Below, piece after piece: positions 42,234-50,129 of a DNA stretch of 64,000 nucleotides. Positions within the stretch are counted from its first letter, which is position 1; each line of letters opens with the position of its first letter. The DNA is from Croceimicrobium sp963977415 (GTDB lineage: Bacteria; Bacteroidota; Bacteroidia; Flavobacteriales; Schleiferiaceae), in contig CAXBOS010000003.1 in NCBI GenBank assembly GCA_963977415.1, forward strand, positions 186,001 to 250,000, written 5' to 3'. The notes beneath the pieces are model-generated. The model worked only from the letters and a program-made list of their open reading frames with translations, was not told where the DNA came from and did not search any database. The position numbers were made by a program, and so were the translations under genes.

Positions 42234-43475
42234 TTACTCAATAATCAGGCGCAAGGTTTTAGAAGCCGTTTTGCTGCTTACTCGTACTAAGTAGGCTCCC
42301 GATTCTAGACCAGATATTTCGGCCGTATTACTAGTAGGCTGGAAGTCGATTAACTTCTGCCCGCTAATGCTATAAACTGCTACGTTTTGCACATCTAAAC
42401 TGGCCTCCCAAGTAAGCTGAGCTTTTTCGGTAGCAGGGTTAGGGTAAAGACTTAAAGAAGATTCTAGAACTTTATCTTCTAAACCAACGGTAGCGGGATC
42501 AATTACATTGATGGTAAAACCTGTCATGCCTTTGTAAACCAAGTTTCCGTTGGCATCGAATCCGATGGTATCGCAGTAAGTGCTAACGCAAGTGTCGATT
42601 CCTGTGCTATCTACGGCAGTGATTGTAAGACAAACATTGTAAACACCTACTGTAGTATAGTTATGACTGGGGTATTGAGCATTAATGGTAGTTCCGTCAC
42701 CGAAATCCCAATCGTAGCTTATAATGTTACCATTAGAGCTACAGTTTTCCAAAAGAATTAACTGTCCTTGCGCTAATCCAGAGTTTGCGGTATCCACTAA
42801 ATATGAAGGGCTGCATGCCACGGGACTGAAAAGAAAGGGATTGCCTATCGTAAGAGAGTCACAAAGACTGGTACAAATAGAATCGACTCTTTGGTAACAA
42901 AAGTTTAGATGCCCAGCATTGTAAAAACTTGAAGGCACAATAAAGGACTCAATATCACTACTACTTAGGCCTGTGAAAGTGCCTGAGCCAGAGCTGTTAG
43001 AATAATTAAAGGTACTAGGAACATTAGTAGGAAGGGAGGTACTGCTGAACTTCCGCAGATTAACAGCCTTCACTAGTAAGGTAGATGCGCCGGAATCAGG
43101 TAGAAAATAAGTATCGCAATCACTAGGCAAACAAGAGATTGACATATTTAAATTCAGAAAATTGGCTCCAGCTGCTGCTGAAACCACTGCAAAGTTACCC
43201 GCACAGTCTCGAGTTGCGAAATAAGCCGTATCAGATACAATCCATGCGTCATTAAAAACACCATTGGCGTCAGTATAGCCTATAACATTAGCCTTTTCGA
43301 AAGTGGGTGGATTCTGCACTCCGTTGCTGTAAAAGAGATGGGAACCATAATAATAAAATATTGCCTGATCTGCCACGGGATTACCATTACTAGTAAGAGT
43401 TAGGGTATGCTGTGCTATAGAACTAAAGCTAAACGCCATTAAGGCAAACATTAATAGTTTTTTCATTTTTTTCAT
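42234..43475 (-). CDS. Secreted T9SS cargo with PKD domain (paralog 2)
   Basis: This is a 413-residue protein of the same build: signal peptide (start at 43475, or nine bases later at MKKLLMF), variable N-terminal region with Cys pairs (ATRDCAG, ISCLPSDCDTYF, SICTSLCDS), PKD-like domain (ISYDWDFGDGTTINAQYPSH) and T9SS type A domain ending KTASKTLRLIIE. The N-terminal half differs strongly from paralogs 1 and 3 while the C-terminal half is almost the same, at DNA level too. No catalytic motif is seen; adhesion or matrix roles are possible. Confidence 0.87.
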   Translation of the reverse strand: MKKMKKLLMFALMAFSFSSIAQHTLTLTSNGNPVADQAIFYYYGSHLFYSNGVQNPPTFEKANVIGYTDANGVFNDAWIVSDTAYFATRDCAGNFAVVSAAAGANFLNLNMSISCLPSDCDTYFLPDSGASTLLVKAVNLRKFSSTSLPTNVPSTFNYSNSSGSGTFTGLSSSDIESFIVPSSFYNAGHLNFCYQRVDSICTSLCDSLTIGNPFLFSPVACSPSYLVDTANSGLAQGQLILLENCSSNGNIISYDWDFGDGTTINAQYPSHNYTTVGVYNVCLTITAVDSTGIDTCVSTYCDTIGFDANGNLVYKGMTGFTINVIDPATVGLEDKVLESSLSLYPNPATEKAQLTWEASLDVQNVAVYSISGQKLIDFQPTSNTAEISGLESGAYLVRVSSKTASKTLRLIIE

Positions 43476-43888
43476 TTTAATTGTAATTGATTCAAAATAA
43501 GGTGAAATAAATAGTATAATCTGCGGTACTTTAGTATTCGAAGCTGATTTTTTATTTAGCGATAGATTTAATATTCGGCCTTAATCTAACATAAATCGAA
43601 CTACGATATGTCTTTATTTTCAGAACTACTCCTAATTTTTTAATTACACTCATATTAACATCCTAAGCGAGACACTTACGGTTGTTAAAGCTAACTATTG
43701 AGAACTAAGTAATACACCATCCTTCAGATAAATGAATCTAAAAATATATTTCAATTTAGCAGTTTAAACACCTGTTAATTAGTAATTTAAAAAGTATAAA
43801 AAACAAAAAAAATCCAGTCATAATGACTGGATTTAACTTACCTTAAGTAGACTTTATACTTCCGTTTAAAGGATTTTTTTGAATTTAA
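43476..43888. other. AT-rich intergenic region between paralogs 2 and 3, with terminator
   Basis: This 413-bp stretch is AT-rich and holds no gene I can support. At its left end AAATCCAGTCA (43810-43820) pairs perfectly with TGACTGGATTT (43824-43834), the terminator of paralog 3. The rest presumably carries the paralog 2 promoter. Confidence 0.55.
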
Positions 43889-45148
43889 TTACTCGATTAT
43901 TAAACGTAGAGTTTTTGTAGCCGTTTTACTGCTTACTCTAACTAAATACGCACCTGACTCTAAGTCCGAAATCTCTACTTGATTCGTGTTAGGCTGGTAG
44001 TCGATTAACTTCTGCCCGCTAATGCTATAAACTGCTACGTTTTGCACGTCTAAACTGGCCTCCCAAGTAAGTTGAGCTTTATCGTTTGCCGGATTAGGAA
44101 ACAGACTTAGTGAGGACTCTAATACTTTATCTTCTAGACCAATAGTAGCAGGATCGATTACATTGATGGTAAAACCAGTCATGCCTTTATAAACCAAGTT
44201 TCCGTTCGCATCGAAACCGATTGAATCACAGTAAGTGCTTACACAAGTATCAATGCCAGTGCTATCTACCGCGGTGATGGTTAAACAAACGCCGTAAACT
44301 CCGATGCTGTTATAAGTATGACTAGGGTATTGAGCACTAATGGTAGTTCCGTCACCGAAATCCCAATCGTAGCTTATAATGTTACCATTAGAGCTTGAGT
44401 TTTCCAAAAGAATTAACTGTCCTTGCGCTAAACCAGAGTTTGCGGTATCCACCGAGTAAGAAGGATTACAAGTTACCAAGCTAGGGCTAGAACTTCCGCC
44501 TAAATTAATAGTATCACAGCTGTAGGTACAAATTGAATCTACTCTGCTATAGCAAAAGGTAAAAGATCCACTAAAGGTATTTGGTACAAAAAGGCTATCG
44601 TAATTACTACTACTAAAGCCAAGGCTAGCACCTGATCCAGTATTACCGTAATAGAAAAAATTACTGGGAATATTGGCTGGTAAAGAAGTGTAGGAAAATT
44701 GACGCATCGCAAAGGCTTGAATGAAATGTTGAGTCCCCGTTGCATTTGGAAATGAATCTACCTTAAAAACAGCGTCACAATCACTAGGTGCACAGGATAA
44801 TGGCAAGGTAGCAGTGATATTAGGATTACTGGAACTAATAGAACCCGCACTCCAAACGTGGGTACCAGAACAATCTTTGGTCGCCCAAAAAACCGTGTCA
44901 CTAGGCGTTACATTGGTCAAGCTAAAGTTTACAACCCCATTGGCGTTAGTGTAGGCCACATTATTAAAGCGGTCGTAAGTAGGTGCGTTAGTGTAACCGT
45001 TGCCAAAAAAAGCGCTAACAGAATTGTAATACATCACTGCTGTGCCTGGCACCGTATTGCCGCTATTGCTAAGTGTTACTGATAAAGTGCCCTGCGCTTG
45101 AGAGCCAAAACCAAAAGGCATTAAGGCCAAGAGTACTAGTTTTTTCAT
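43889..45148 (-). CDS. Secreted T9SS cargo with PKD domain (paralog 3)
   Basis: This is a 419-residue protein with signal peptide MKKLVLLALMPFGFGSQAQ, an N-terminal domain similar in outline to paralog 1 (YTNAPTYDRFNNVAYTNANG, FWATKDCSG), PKD-like domain (ISYDWDFGDGTTISAQYPSHTY) and T9SS type A sorting domain ending KTATKTLRLIIE. Its middle region shares long identical DNA runs with paralog 2 (for example around 44357-44400 and 42700-42743), pointing to recent exchange. Each paralog has its own terminator, so they may be expressed separately. Confidence 0.87.
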   Translation of the reverse strand: MKKLVLLALMPFGFGSQAQGTLSVTLSNSGNTVPGTAVMYYNSVSAFFGNGYTNAPTYDRFNNVAYTNANGVVNFSLTNVTPSDTVFWATKDCSGTHVWSAGSISSSNPNITATLPLSCAPSDCDAVFKVDSFPNATGTQHFIQAFAMRQFSYTSLPANIPSNFFYYGNTGSGASLGFSSSNYDSLFVPNTFSGSFTFCYSRVDSICTYSCDTINLGGSSSPSLVTCNPSYSVDTANSGLAQGQLILLENSSSNGNIISYDWDFGDGTTISAQYPSHTYNSIGVYGVCLTITAVDSTGIDTCVSTYCDSIGFDANGNLVYKGMTGFTINVIDPATIGLEDKVLESSLSLFPNPANDKAQLTWEASLDVQNVAVYSISGQKLIDYQPNTNQVEISDLESGAYLVRVSSKTATKTLRLIIE

Positions 45149-45285
45149 GATTTGGTGTTTTATTATTTCTTGTATGAGGGTCTACGTAAATAAGCAGAGA
45201 AAAGTGACAAGCTCTTAAAAAACAAACCTCAAAACACTATTCTTCAGCAGTTTAAACTACCTACAAACTAAGTCGACCTCAACAA

Positions 45286-45315
45286 AAAACCCCAGTCTTT
45301 TAAGACTAGGGTTCT
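45286..45315 (-). terminator. Terminator of the fadN-fadA operon
   Basis: AACCCCAGTCTT (45288-45299) pairs with AAGACTAGGGTT (45302-45313) with one mismatch; on the minus strand a T run follows. It lies 30 bp past the fadA stop. Confidence 0.65.
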
Positions 45316-45344
45316 TAATTATTGACTTTTTGAAAGGAAATAAT

Positions 45345-46520
45345 TTATAACATCTCGTAAATACCCGCGGCCCCTTGACCTTCTCCTACACACATGGTTA
45401 CCATGCCGTATTTCTGGTCGCGTTTTTTAAGTTCATTGAATAACTGCACCGATAGTTTTGCTCCAGTACATCCCAATGGATGTCCCATTGCAATGGCGCC
45501 ACCGTTTACATTCACCTTGGCGGGATCTAAATCCAAAGTCCTAATCACCGCCAAAGATTGCGAAGCGAAAGCCTCGTTCAATTCGATCAAATCGATATCG
45601 TTTTTACTTAAGCCCGAAGCCTTCAACACTTTTGGAATAGCATCTACTGGACCAATTCCCATTAAGCGCGGCTCTACTCCAACCACTTGGTAGTTTACTA
45701 AGCGAGCAATAGGTTTTAAGCCCAGTTCGTTCATCATCTTTTCACTCATCACCATTACGAAGGCTGCGCCGTCGCTCATTTGGCTCGAGTTACCCGCGGT
45801 AACGGAACCTTTGGCGGCGAAGACGGGGCGCAATTTTGCCATGCTTTCTACAGAAGTGCCTAAACGGGGACCTTCATCCGTATCAACGGTATAGGTGCGT
45901 ACCTGGCGTTTTTCGTTTTCATCGAGGTATATTTCTTCCACCTCAATAGGCTGAATATCATCTTTAAAACGACCGGTCTCAATGGCTTTTAAAGCTTTCA
46001 TATGCGACTCAAAACCAAATTGATCTTGGTCGGCACGACTGATATTATATTCATGAGCTACCGCTTCAGCCGTTAAACCCATATTATTGTAATAGTCGGC
46101 ATGCGCCTTGGCTAACTCATAACTTGGCACTACTTTGTATCCGCCCATGGGAACATAACTCATGCTCTCTACTCCACCGGCTATAATACAATCGGCCATA
46201 CCGGCATTTATCTTGGCGGAAGCCATAGCGATAGTTTCCAAGCCACTGGCACACCAACGATTTACGGTTACACCAGGAACTTTAACGGTATCTAAACCCA
46301 TTAAAGAAATTAAGCGACCAATGTTCATACCCTGTTCCGCCTCGGGCATGGCATTCCCCACAATCACATCGTCAATGCGATTTTTGTCTAATTGCGGCAT
46401 AGTCTTCATTATTTCCTGAATAAGTGTGCCCGCTAAATTATCAGGACGGGTAAATCTAAACTTCCCTTTTGGTGCCTTGCCAACGGCGGTTCTTTTTGCG
46501 GCTACGATGTATGCGTTCAT
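45345..46520 (-). CDS. fadA: Acetyl-CoA acyltransferase (3-ketoacyl-CoA thiolase)
   Basis: This enzyme cleaves 3-ketoacyl-CoA in the last beta-oxidation step. It has 391 residues with the nucleophile Cys 90 in VTVNRWCASGLETIA, the His motif GGAIAMGHPLGCTGAK and the second catalytic Cys in MVTMCVGEGQGAAG. It is in line with fadN but separated from it by an inserted cassette whose repeat array ends three bases upstream of this gene's ATG at 46520. That places foreign DNA where a ribosome-binding or coupling region would be. Confidence 0.95.
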   Translation of the reverse strand: MNAYIVAAKRTAVGKAPKGKFRFTRPDNLAGTLIQEIMKTMPQLDKNRIDDVIVGNAMPEAEQGMNIGRLISLMGLDTVKVPGVTVNRWCASGLETIAMASAKINAGMADCIIAGGVESMSYVPMGGYKVVPSYELAKAHADYYNNMGLTAEAVAHEYNISRADQDQFGFESHMKALKAIETGRFKDDIQPIEVEEIYLDENEKRQVRTYTVDTDEGPRLGTSVESMAKLRPVFAAKGSVTAGNSSQMSDGAAFVMVMSEKMMNELGLKPIARLVNYQVVGVEPRLMGIGPVDAIPKVLKASGLSKNDIDLIELNEAFASQSLAVIRTLDLDPAKVNVNGGAIAMGHPLGCTGAKLSVQLFNELKKRDQKYGMVTMCVGEGQGAAGIYEML

Positions 46521-46523
46521 GTC

Positions 46524-46558
46524 TTAGTACTTAGTATTAAGTAGTTAGTAATTAGTAT
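46524..46558 (+). repeat. Left heptad array of the cassette
   Basis: Five head-to-tail heptads of the form T(T/A)AGTAN, beginning three bases upstream of the fadA start codon. 46526-46550 is an exact 25-nt inverted copy of 47079-47103. Confidence 0.85.
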
Positions 46559-46579
46559 AGGCCTTATACCCAACAGCAC

Positions 46580-46933
46580 TCATTTTCTTAAAGAATAAAT
46601 GAGGCTATAATTCATTTTTTGTAATTCGTTTATCTCACCTTGTATTCTTCCAACTTTATCAATTTCGAAATAACCAAGGCGCTCTGCCAGTATTATTTGT
46701 GTTTCCAACTCATTTAAAGAGCCCTGCGTAATATCTAGGAACTTAGCGAAATCAGCTTTGGTTCTGCGACCTGCACCCTCAGCAATATTAGAGGGAATTG
46801 AAACAGCTGATCGTTGCATTTGCATTGTTAAGCCAAATCGTTCAGAACTTGGGAAGGTTTTCATTTCCCTATAAATTTCGGTTACTAATTCCATTGCTTT
46901 TTGCCATAATTTAAGCTCTTTATATTGGTGCAT
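46580..46933 (-). CDS. Four-helix-bundle protein (23S rRNA IVP / S23 family)
   Basis: This is a 117-residue protein with the family pattern KELKLWQKAMELVTEIYREMKTFP, SERFGLTMQMQRSAVSIPSNIAEGAGR, and FAKFLDITQGSLNELETQIILAERLGY. Members are pentameric four-helix bundles related in fold to the Avd accessory proteins of diversity-generating retroelements and to genes found in 23S rRNA intervening sequences; their role is not settled. Its start lies directly beside an internal heptad array. It interrupts an otherwise standard fadN-fadA operon. Confidence 0.9.
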   Translation of the reverse strand: MHQYKELKLWQKAMELVTEIYREMKTFPSSERFGLTMQMQRSAVSIPSNIAEGAGRRTKADFAKFLDITQGSLNELETQIILAERLGYFEIDKVGRIQGEINELQKMNYSLIYSLRK

Positions 46934-46937
46934 TTTT

Positions 46938-46972
46938 TTAGTATCTAGTAGTTAGTACATAGTAGTTAGAGG
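46938..46972 (+). repeat. Internal heptad array of the cassette
   Basis: Five degenerate heptads (TTAGTAT, CTAGTAG, TTAGTAC, ATAGTAG, TTAGAGG) five bases upstream of the four-helix-bundle start codon, in the same orientation as the left array. Confidence 0.75.
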
Positions 46973-47077
46973 GACAAAGGTCAATTTAACAAGTGGTCCT
47001 GTAAATTAAGAATTACTTAGTAAGTGCTTAAACTCCTTCTTTTCGGCAGACGATAAAACTAACTCTACCGTCCAGCC

Positions 47078-47112
47078 CTACTAACTACTTAATACTAAGT
47101 ACTTAGTACTAA
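47078..47112 (-). repeat. Right heptad array of the cassette
   Basis: Five heptads of the T(T/A)AGTAN form in reverse orientation. The array includes the TAG stop codon of fadN (47109-47111). Confidence 0.85.
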
Positions 47113-49514
47113 TTCCTCAACACCTTCCCCGTCTTCAACATATGCTGTATTCTCTCCATGGTTTTCTTTTCGGTACAAAGGCTTAAGAAAGCTTCGCGTT
47201 CGAGGTCCAGCAGGTATTGCTCGGACACCATAGTGGGCGAACTAAGGTCGCCACCAGACATTACGTAGCCGAGTTTCTCTACCATTTTCTTCTCATGAGG
47301 CGTGATAAATCCACCTTCGAGCATGGTGTGGGCGCCCACGGTAAACATACCGAGTGCTTGTTTTCCTAGTACTTTAATATCGCGTTCGCGGACTGGCATA
47401 ACATAGCCATTTGCGGCTAATGCTAGCGCTCTTTCTTTCGCATCAGCAATTAAGCGATGACGATTTAAGGAGATACCATCGCGACCTTCTACAAAGATGC
47501 CCATGTTAAAGGCTTCTTTGGCTGATTTCGCTACTTGCGCCTGACCAATCATAAAGAGGTACTCACGGTAAGCATTGGTTTCGATATCATCTTTCAAATA
47601 ACGTTGCGAAGCACGACGGGTTAATTCTTTGGTTCCACCACCGCCAGGAATCACACCTACACCAAACTCAACTAGTCCAGTATAAGTCTCCGCTGCCGCT
47701 TGTACCGCATCTGCATGAAGCGACATTTCACAACCGCCACCGAGCGACATTTGATGCGGCGCTACCACTACCGGAATGCTGGAATAACGCACGCGCATCA
47801 TGGTATCTTGGAAGTGCTTAATGGCAAAATTTAGCTCATCGTACTCCTGCTCCACCGCCATCATGAAAATCATACCAAGATTGGCACCGACAGAGAAGTT
47901 ATCGCCTTGGTTGGAGATAACGACGCCTCTAAAATCTTTCTCGGCTAGTTCAATACCTTTATTAATGCCAGCTAAAACACCACCCCCTAAAGAGTTCATT
48001 TTAGAACGGAATTCAATATTTAAGATGCCGTCACCTAAATCCTCTACCGCACAGTCGCTATTTTGCCAAACTGTTTTTGTGGGACGAATATGGTCTAGTA
48101 CAATAAAGCTCTTCCCTCCTGGCATAAGCTTGTAGTCCTTATCGGGGATGGAATAGTAATGAGCTTGGGCCTTTTCAATTTTATAAAAACCGGAAGCCCC
48201 AGATGCTTTAAGCTCGCTAACCCAAGAAGCTAAGGACAACCCTTCGGCTTCAATTAGCTCAATACCTTTATCTAAACCGATGGCATCCCAAATTTCAAAG
48301 GGACCATGCTTCCAGCCGAAACCAGCCCGCATACCTTGATCAATGCGATAGAGTTCATCGCAAATTTCAGGAATCCGATTGGCGGCATAAGCCATAATTC
48401 CCGCTAAACTGCGACGGTAAAACTCACCGGCCTTGTCTTTTCCTTTAATAAGAACTTTAAAGCGTTCGCGTACGTCATCAATATTCTTGGTGAGCTCGAG
48501 GGTGGCGAATTTTGATTTCTTCTGAGAAGTATATTTGAGGGTATCTAAATCGAGAGATAGAATTTCTGATTTCCCGTCCTCGGTTTTAACCTTTTTATAA
48601 AAGCCTTGGCCGCTTTTCGAACCGAGCCAATTATTGTCTTGCATTTTCTGCAAGAAAGCGGGCAGGACGAACTTTTCTTTTTGCTCATCCTTCGGCACCG
48701 CTTGGGCTAAACCATTAGCCACGTGGATTAAAGTATCTAAACCTACCACATCCGCAGTTCGGAAAGTAGCCGATTTCGGACGACCAATTAATGGTCCGGT
48801 CAGTTTATCAATATCTTCTACCGAAAGACCCATTTCGGAAACCTTATGAAAGAGATCCATAATTCCGAATACTCCTACGCGATTAGCGATAAAGGCGGGT
48901 GTATCTTTACAAAGCACGGTGGTTTTCCCTAAGAATCGGTCGCCGTAGTGCATGAAAAAATCCACTACCTCAGGTTTCGTATGGGCGGTAGGGATTATTT
49001 CTAAAAGTTCTAAGTAACGGGGCGGATTGAAAAAGTGGGTTCCTAAAAAGTGCTGATTGAAATCATCACTGCGACCTTGGGTCATTAAGTGAATGGGGAT
49101 TCCACTAGTATTGGAAGAAATGAAAGTGCCCGGCTTGCGGTATTTTTCTACGCGCTCGAAAAGACTTTGCTTAATATCAAGACGCTCCACAATAACTTCA
49201 ATAATCCAATCGGTTTTGGCGATTTTGTCTAAATCATCGTCAAAATTACCCGTGCTTATTCTGCTGACATAAGTCTTATCGAATAAGGGTGCGGGATTCA
49301 TTTTCACTGCCTTGCTAAGGCTATCGTTAACTATGCGATTGCGCACTTTGGGATGCTCTAGACTGAGACCTACCTTTTCCTCGGCAGGTAAAAGCTCCCT
49401 CGGTGGGATATCTAAGAGTAAAACTTTTACGCCCACATTGGCGAGATGGCAGGCGATTTGGCTGCCCATAATGCCCGAGCCTAAAACCGTGGCGTGTTGA
49501 ATGACTTTTTTCAT
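47109..49514 (-). CDS. fadN: Bifunctional 3-hydroxyacyl-CoA dehydrogenase / enoyl-CoA hydratase (FadN type)
   Basis: This 801-residue enzyme carries out the second and third beta-oxidation steps. Order is dehydrogenase first, as in Bacillus FadN and opposite to E. coli FadB: NAD-binding VLGSGIMGSQIACHLANVG at residue 10, substrate HFFNPPRYLELLEII around 155, then the hydratase/crotonase domain from about 490 with GDNFSVGANLGM and PHQMSLGGGCEMSLHADAV. It is preceded by a MarR gene (1-bp gap) and separated from fadA by the inserted cassette, which supplies its stop codon. Confidence 0.93.
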   Translation of the reverse strand: MKKVIQHATVLGSGIMGSQIACHLANVGVKVLLLDIPPRELLPAEEKVGLSLEHPKVRNRIVNDSLSKAVKMNPAPLFDKTYVSRISTGNFDDDLDKIAKTDWIIEVIVERLDIKQSLFERVEKYRKPGTFISSNTSGIPIHLMTQGRSDDFNQHFLGTHFFNPPRYLELLEIIPTAHTKPEVVDFFMHYGDRFLGKTTVLCKDTPAFIANRVGVFGIMDLFHKVSEMGLSVEDIDKLTGPLIGRPKSATFRTADVVGLDTLIHVANGLAQAVPKDEQKEKFVLPAFLQKMQDNNWLGSKSGQGFYKKVKTEDGKSEILSLDLDTLKYTSQKKSKFATLELTKNIDDVRERFKVLIKGKDKAGEFYRRSLAGIMAYAANRIPEICDELYRIDQGMRAGFGWKHGPFEIWDAIGLDKGIELIEAEGLSLASWVSELKASGASGFYKIEKAQAHYYSIPDKDYKLMPGGKSFIVLDHIRPTKTVWQNSDCAVEDLGDGILNIEFRSKMNSLGGGVLAGINKGIELAEKDFRGVVISNQGDNFSVGANLGMIFMMAVEQEYDELNFAIKHFQDTMMRVRYSSIPVVVAPHQMSLGGGCEMSLHADAVQAAAETYTGLVEFGVGVIPGGGGTKELTRRASQRYLKDDIETNAYREYLFMIGQAQVAKSAKEAFNMGIFVEGRDGISLNRHRLIADAKERALALAANGYVMPVRERDIKVLGKQALGMFTVGAHTMLEGGFITPHEKKMVEKLGYVMSGGDLSSPTMVSEQYLLDLEREAFLSLCTEKKTMERIQHMLKTGKVLRN

Positions 49515-49515
49515 A

Positions 49516-49962
49516 CTATACTTTTTCGGATTCTAGTTTATGATCAATTATCATGGTATTTATGCCTTCAATAACTTTGAAAAAGGTAGACATTTCAATT
49601 TCATTAAAGCGCTGAAAAACTGAGTTATTAAAGTTAATGACCGCTTGTTTAGCGTCTTTGCGCTTTTCTAAACCAAAAGGTGTAAGGTGAATTAATACCG
49701 AACGACCATCGGCGGGATTGGGCCTTCTTTCAATTAGCTCCTTCTCCTCCATGGACTTTAAGATGCGACTCATGCTGGTTGCTTCCATGCCCATTTTCGG
49801 ACCTAGTGCGGTAGAAGGTGTGCCCTTTTCACTATCGATATTAAGGAGAACGAATCCCGTGGCCATGGTGGCGCCATAACCTGCCGCCACTTCATTGTAC
49901 ATTTTAGCAATACTTTGCCATGTACGTTTAATCTGAAAATCTACTGTTTCTTCGGGTTTCAA
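49516..49962 (-). CDS. MarR-family transcriptional regulator of beta-oxidation
   Basis: This is a 148-residue winged-helix regulator. ALGPKMGMEATSMSRILKSMEEKELIERRPNPADGRSVLIHLT is the MarR recognition helix and wing. It is first gene of the MarR-fadN-fadA operon, one base before fadN. The palindrome ATGCATGCAT 39 bp upstream is a likely autoregulatory site, and the same element precedes the acyl-CoA dehydrogenase gene 12 kb away. An acyl-CoA effector would fit but is inference. Confidence 0.9.
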   Translation of the reverse strand: MKPEETVDFQIKRTWQSIAKMYNEVAAGYGATMATGFVLLNIDSEKGTPSTALGPKMGMEATSMSRILKSMEEKELIERRPNPADGRSVLIHLTPFGLEKRKDAKQAVINFNNSVFQRFNEIEMSTFFKVIEGINTMIIDHKLESEKV

Positions 49963-49997
49963 TACCTTTATTTTGAATGGGGAGCTAAGGTAAAAAA

Positions 49998-50012
49998 ATT
50001 ATGCATGCATAG
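49998..50012. promoter_or_regulatory. Palindromic operator candidate at the MarR-fadN promoter
   Basis: ATTATGCATGCATAG, with palindrome ATGCATGCAT at 50001-50010, 39 bp upstream of the MarR start. Identical over 15 nt to 38308-38322. No third copy was noticed in the window's promoters. Confidence 0.65.
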
Positions 50013-50129
50013 GAAATTGCCGACATATAAATTCTTCATGCAAGAATTAGGTCTAATTATAAATGTCTTTGTTCAATTTCAATATAGATAATCTGCAATG
50101 CCTTTATCTAATAGCTCCATAACAAAAAA

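Larger units (their letters stand above)
46524..47112. mobile_element. 589-bp cassette with inverted heptad arrays and a four-helix-bundle gene
   Basis: The segment between fadN and fadA is bounded by arrays of a TTAGTAN heptad in opposite orientation, with a 25-bp perfect inverted repeat (46526-46550 and 47079-47103), and carries a single gene plus a third, internal array. The boundaries fall at the fadA start codon and in the fadN stop codon. No transposase is present. I infer a non-autonomous mobile or formerly mobile unit; related four-helix-bundle (23S intervening-sequence-type) genes occur scattered in Bacteroidota genomes. Confidence 0.6.

Noticed and set aside
43476..43888. Possible RNA gene in the 413-bp AT-rich gap
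   Set aside because: Apart from the terminator I see no stable structure or conserved RNA motif.
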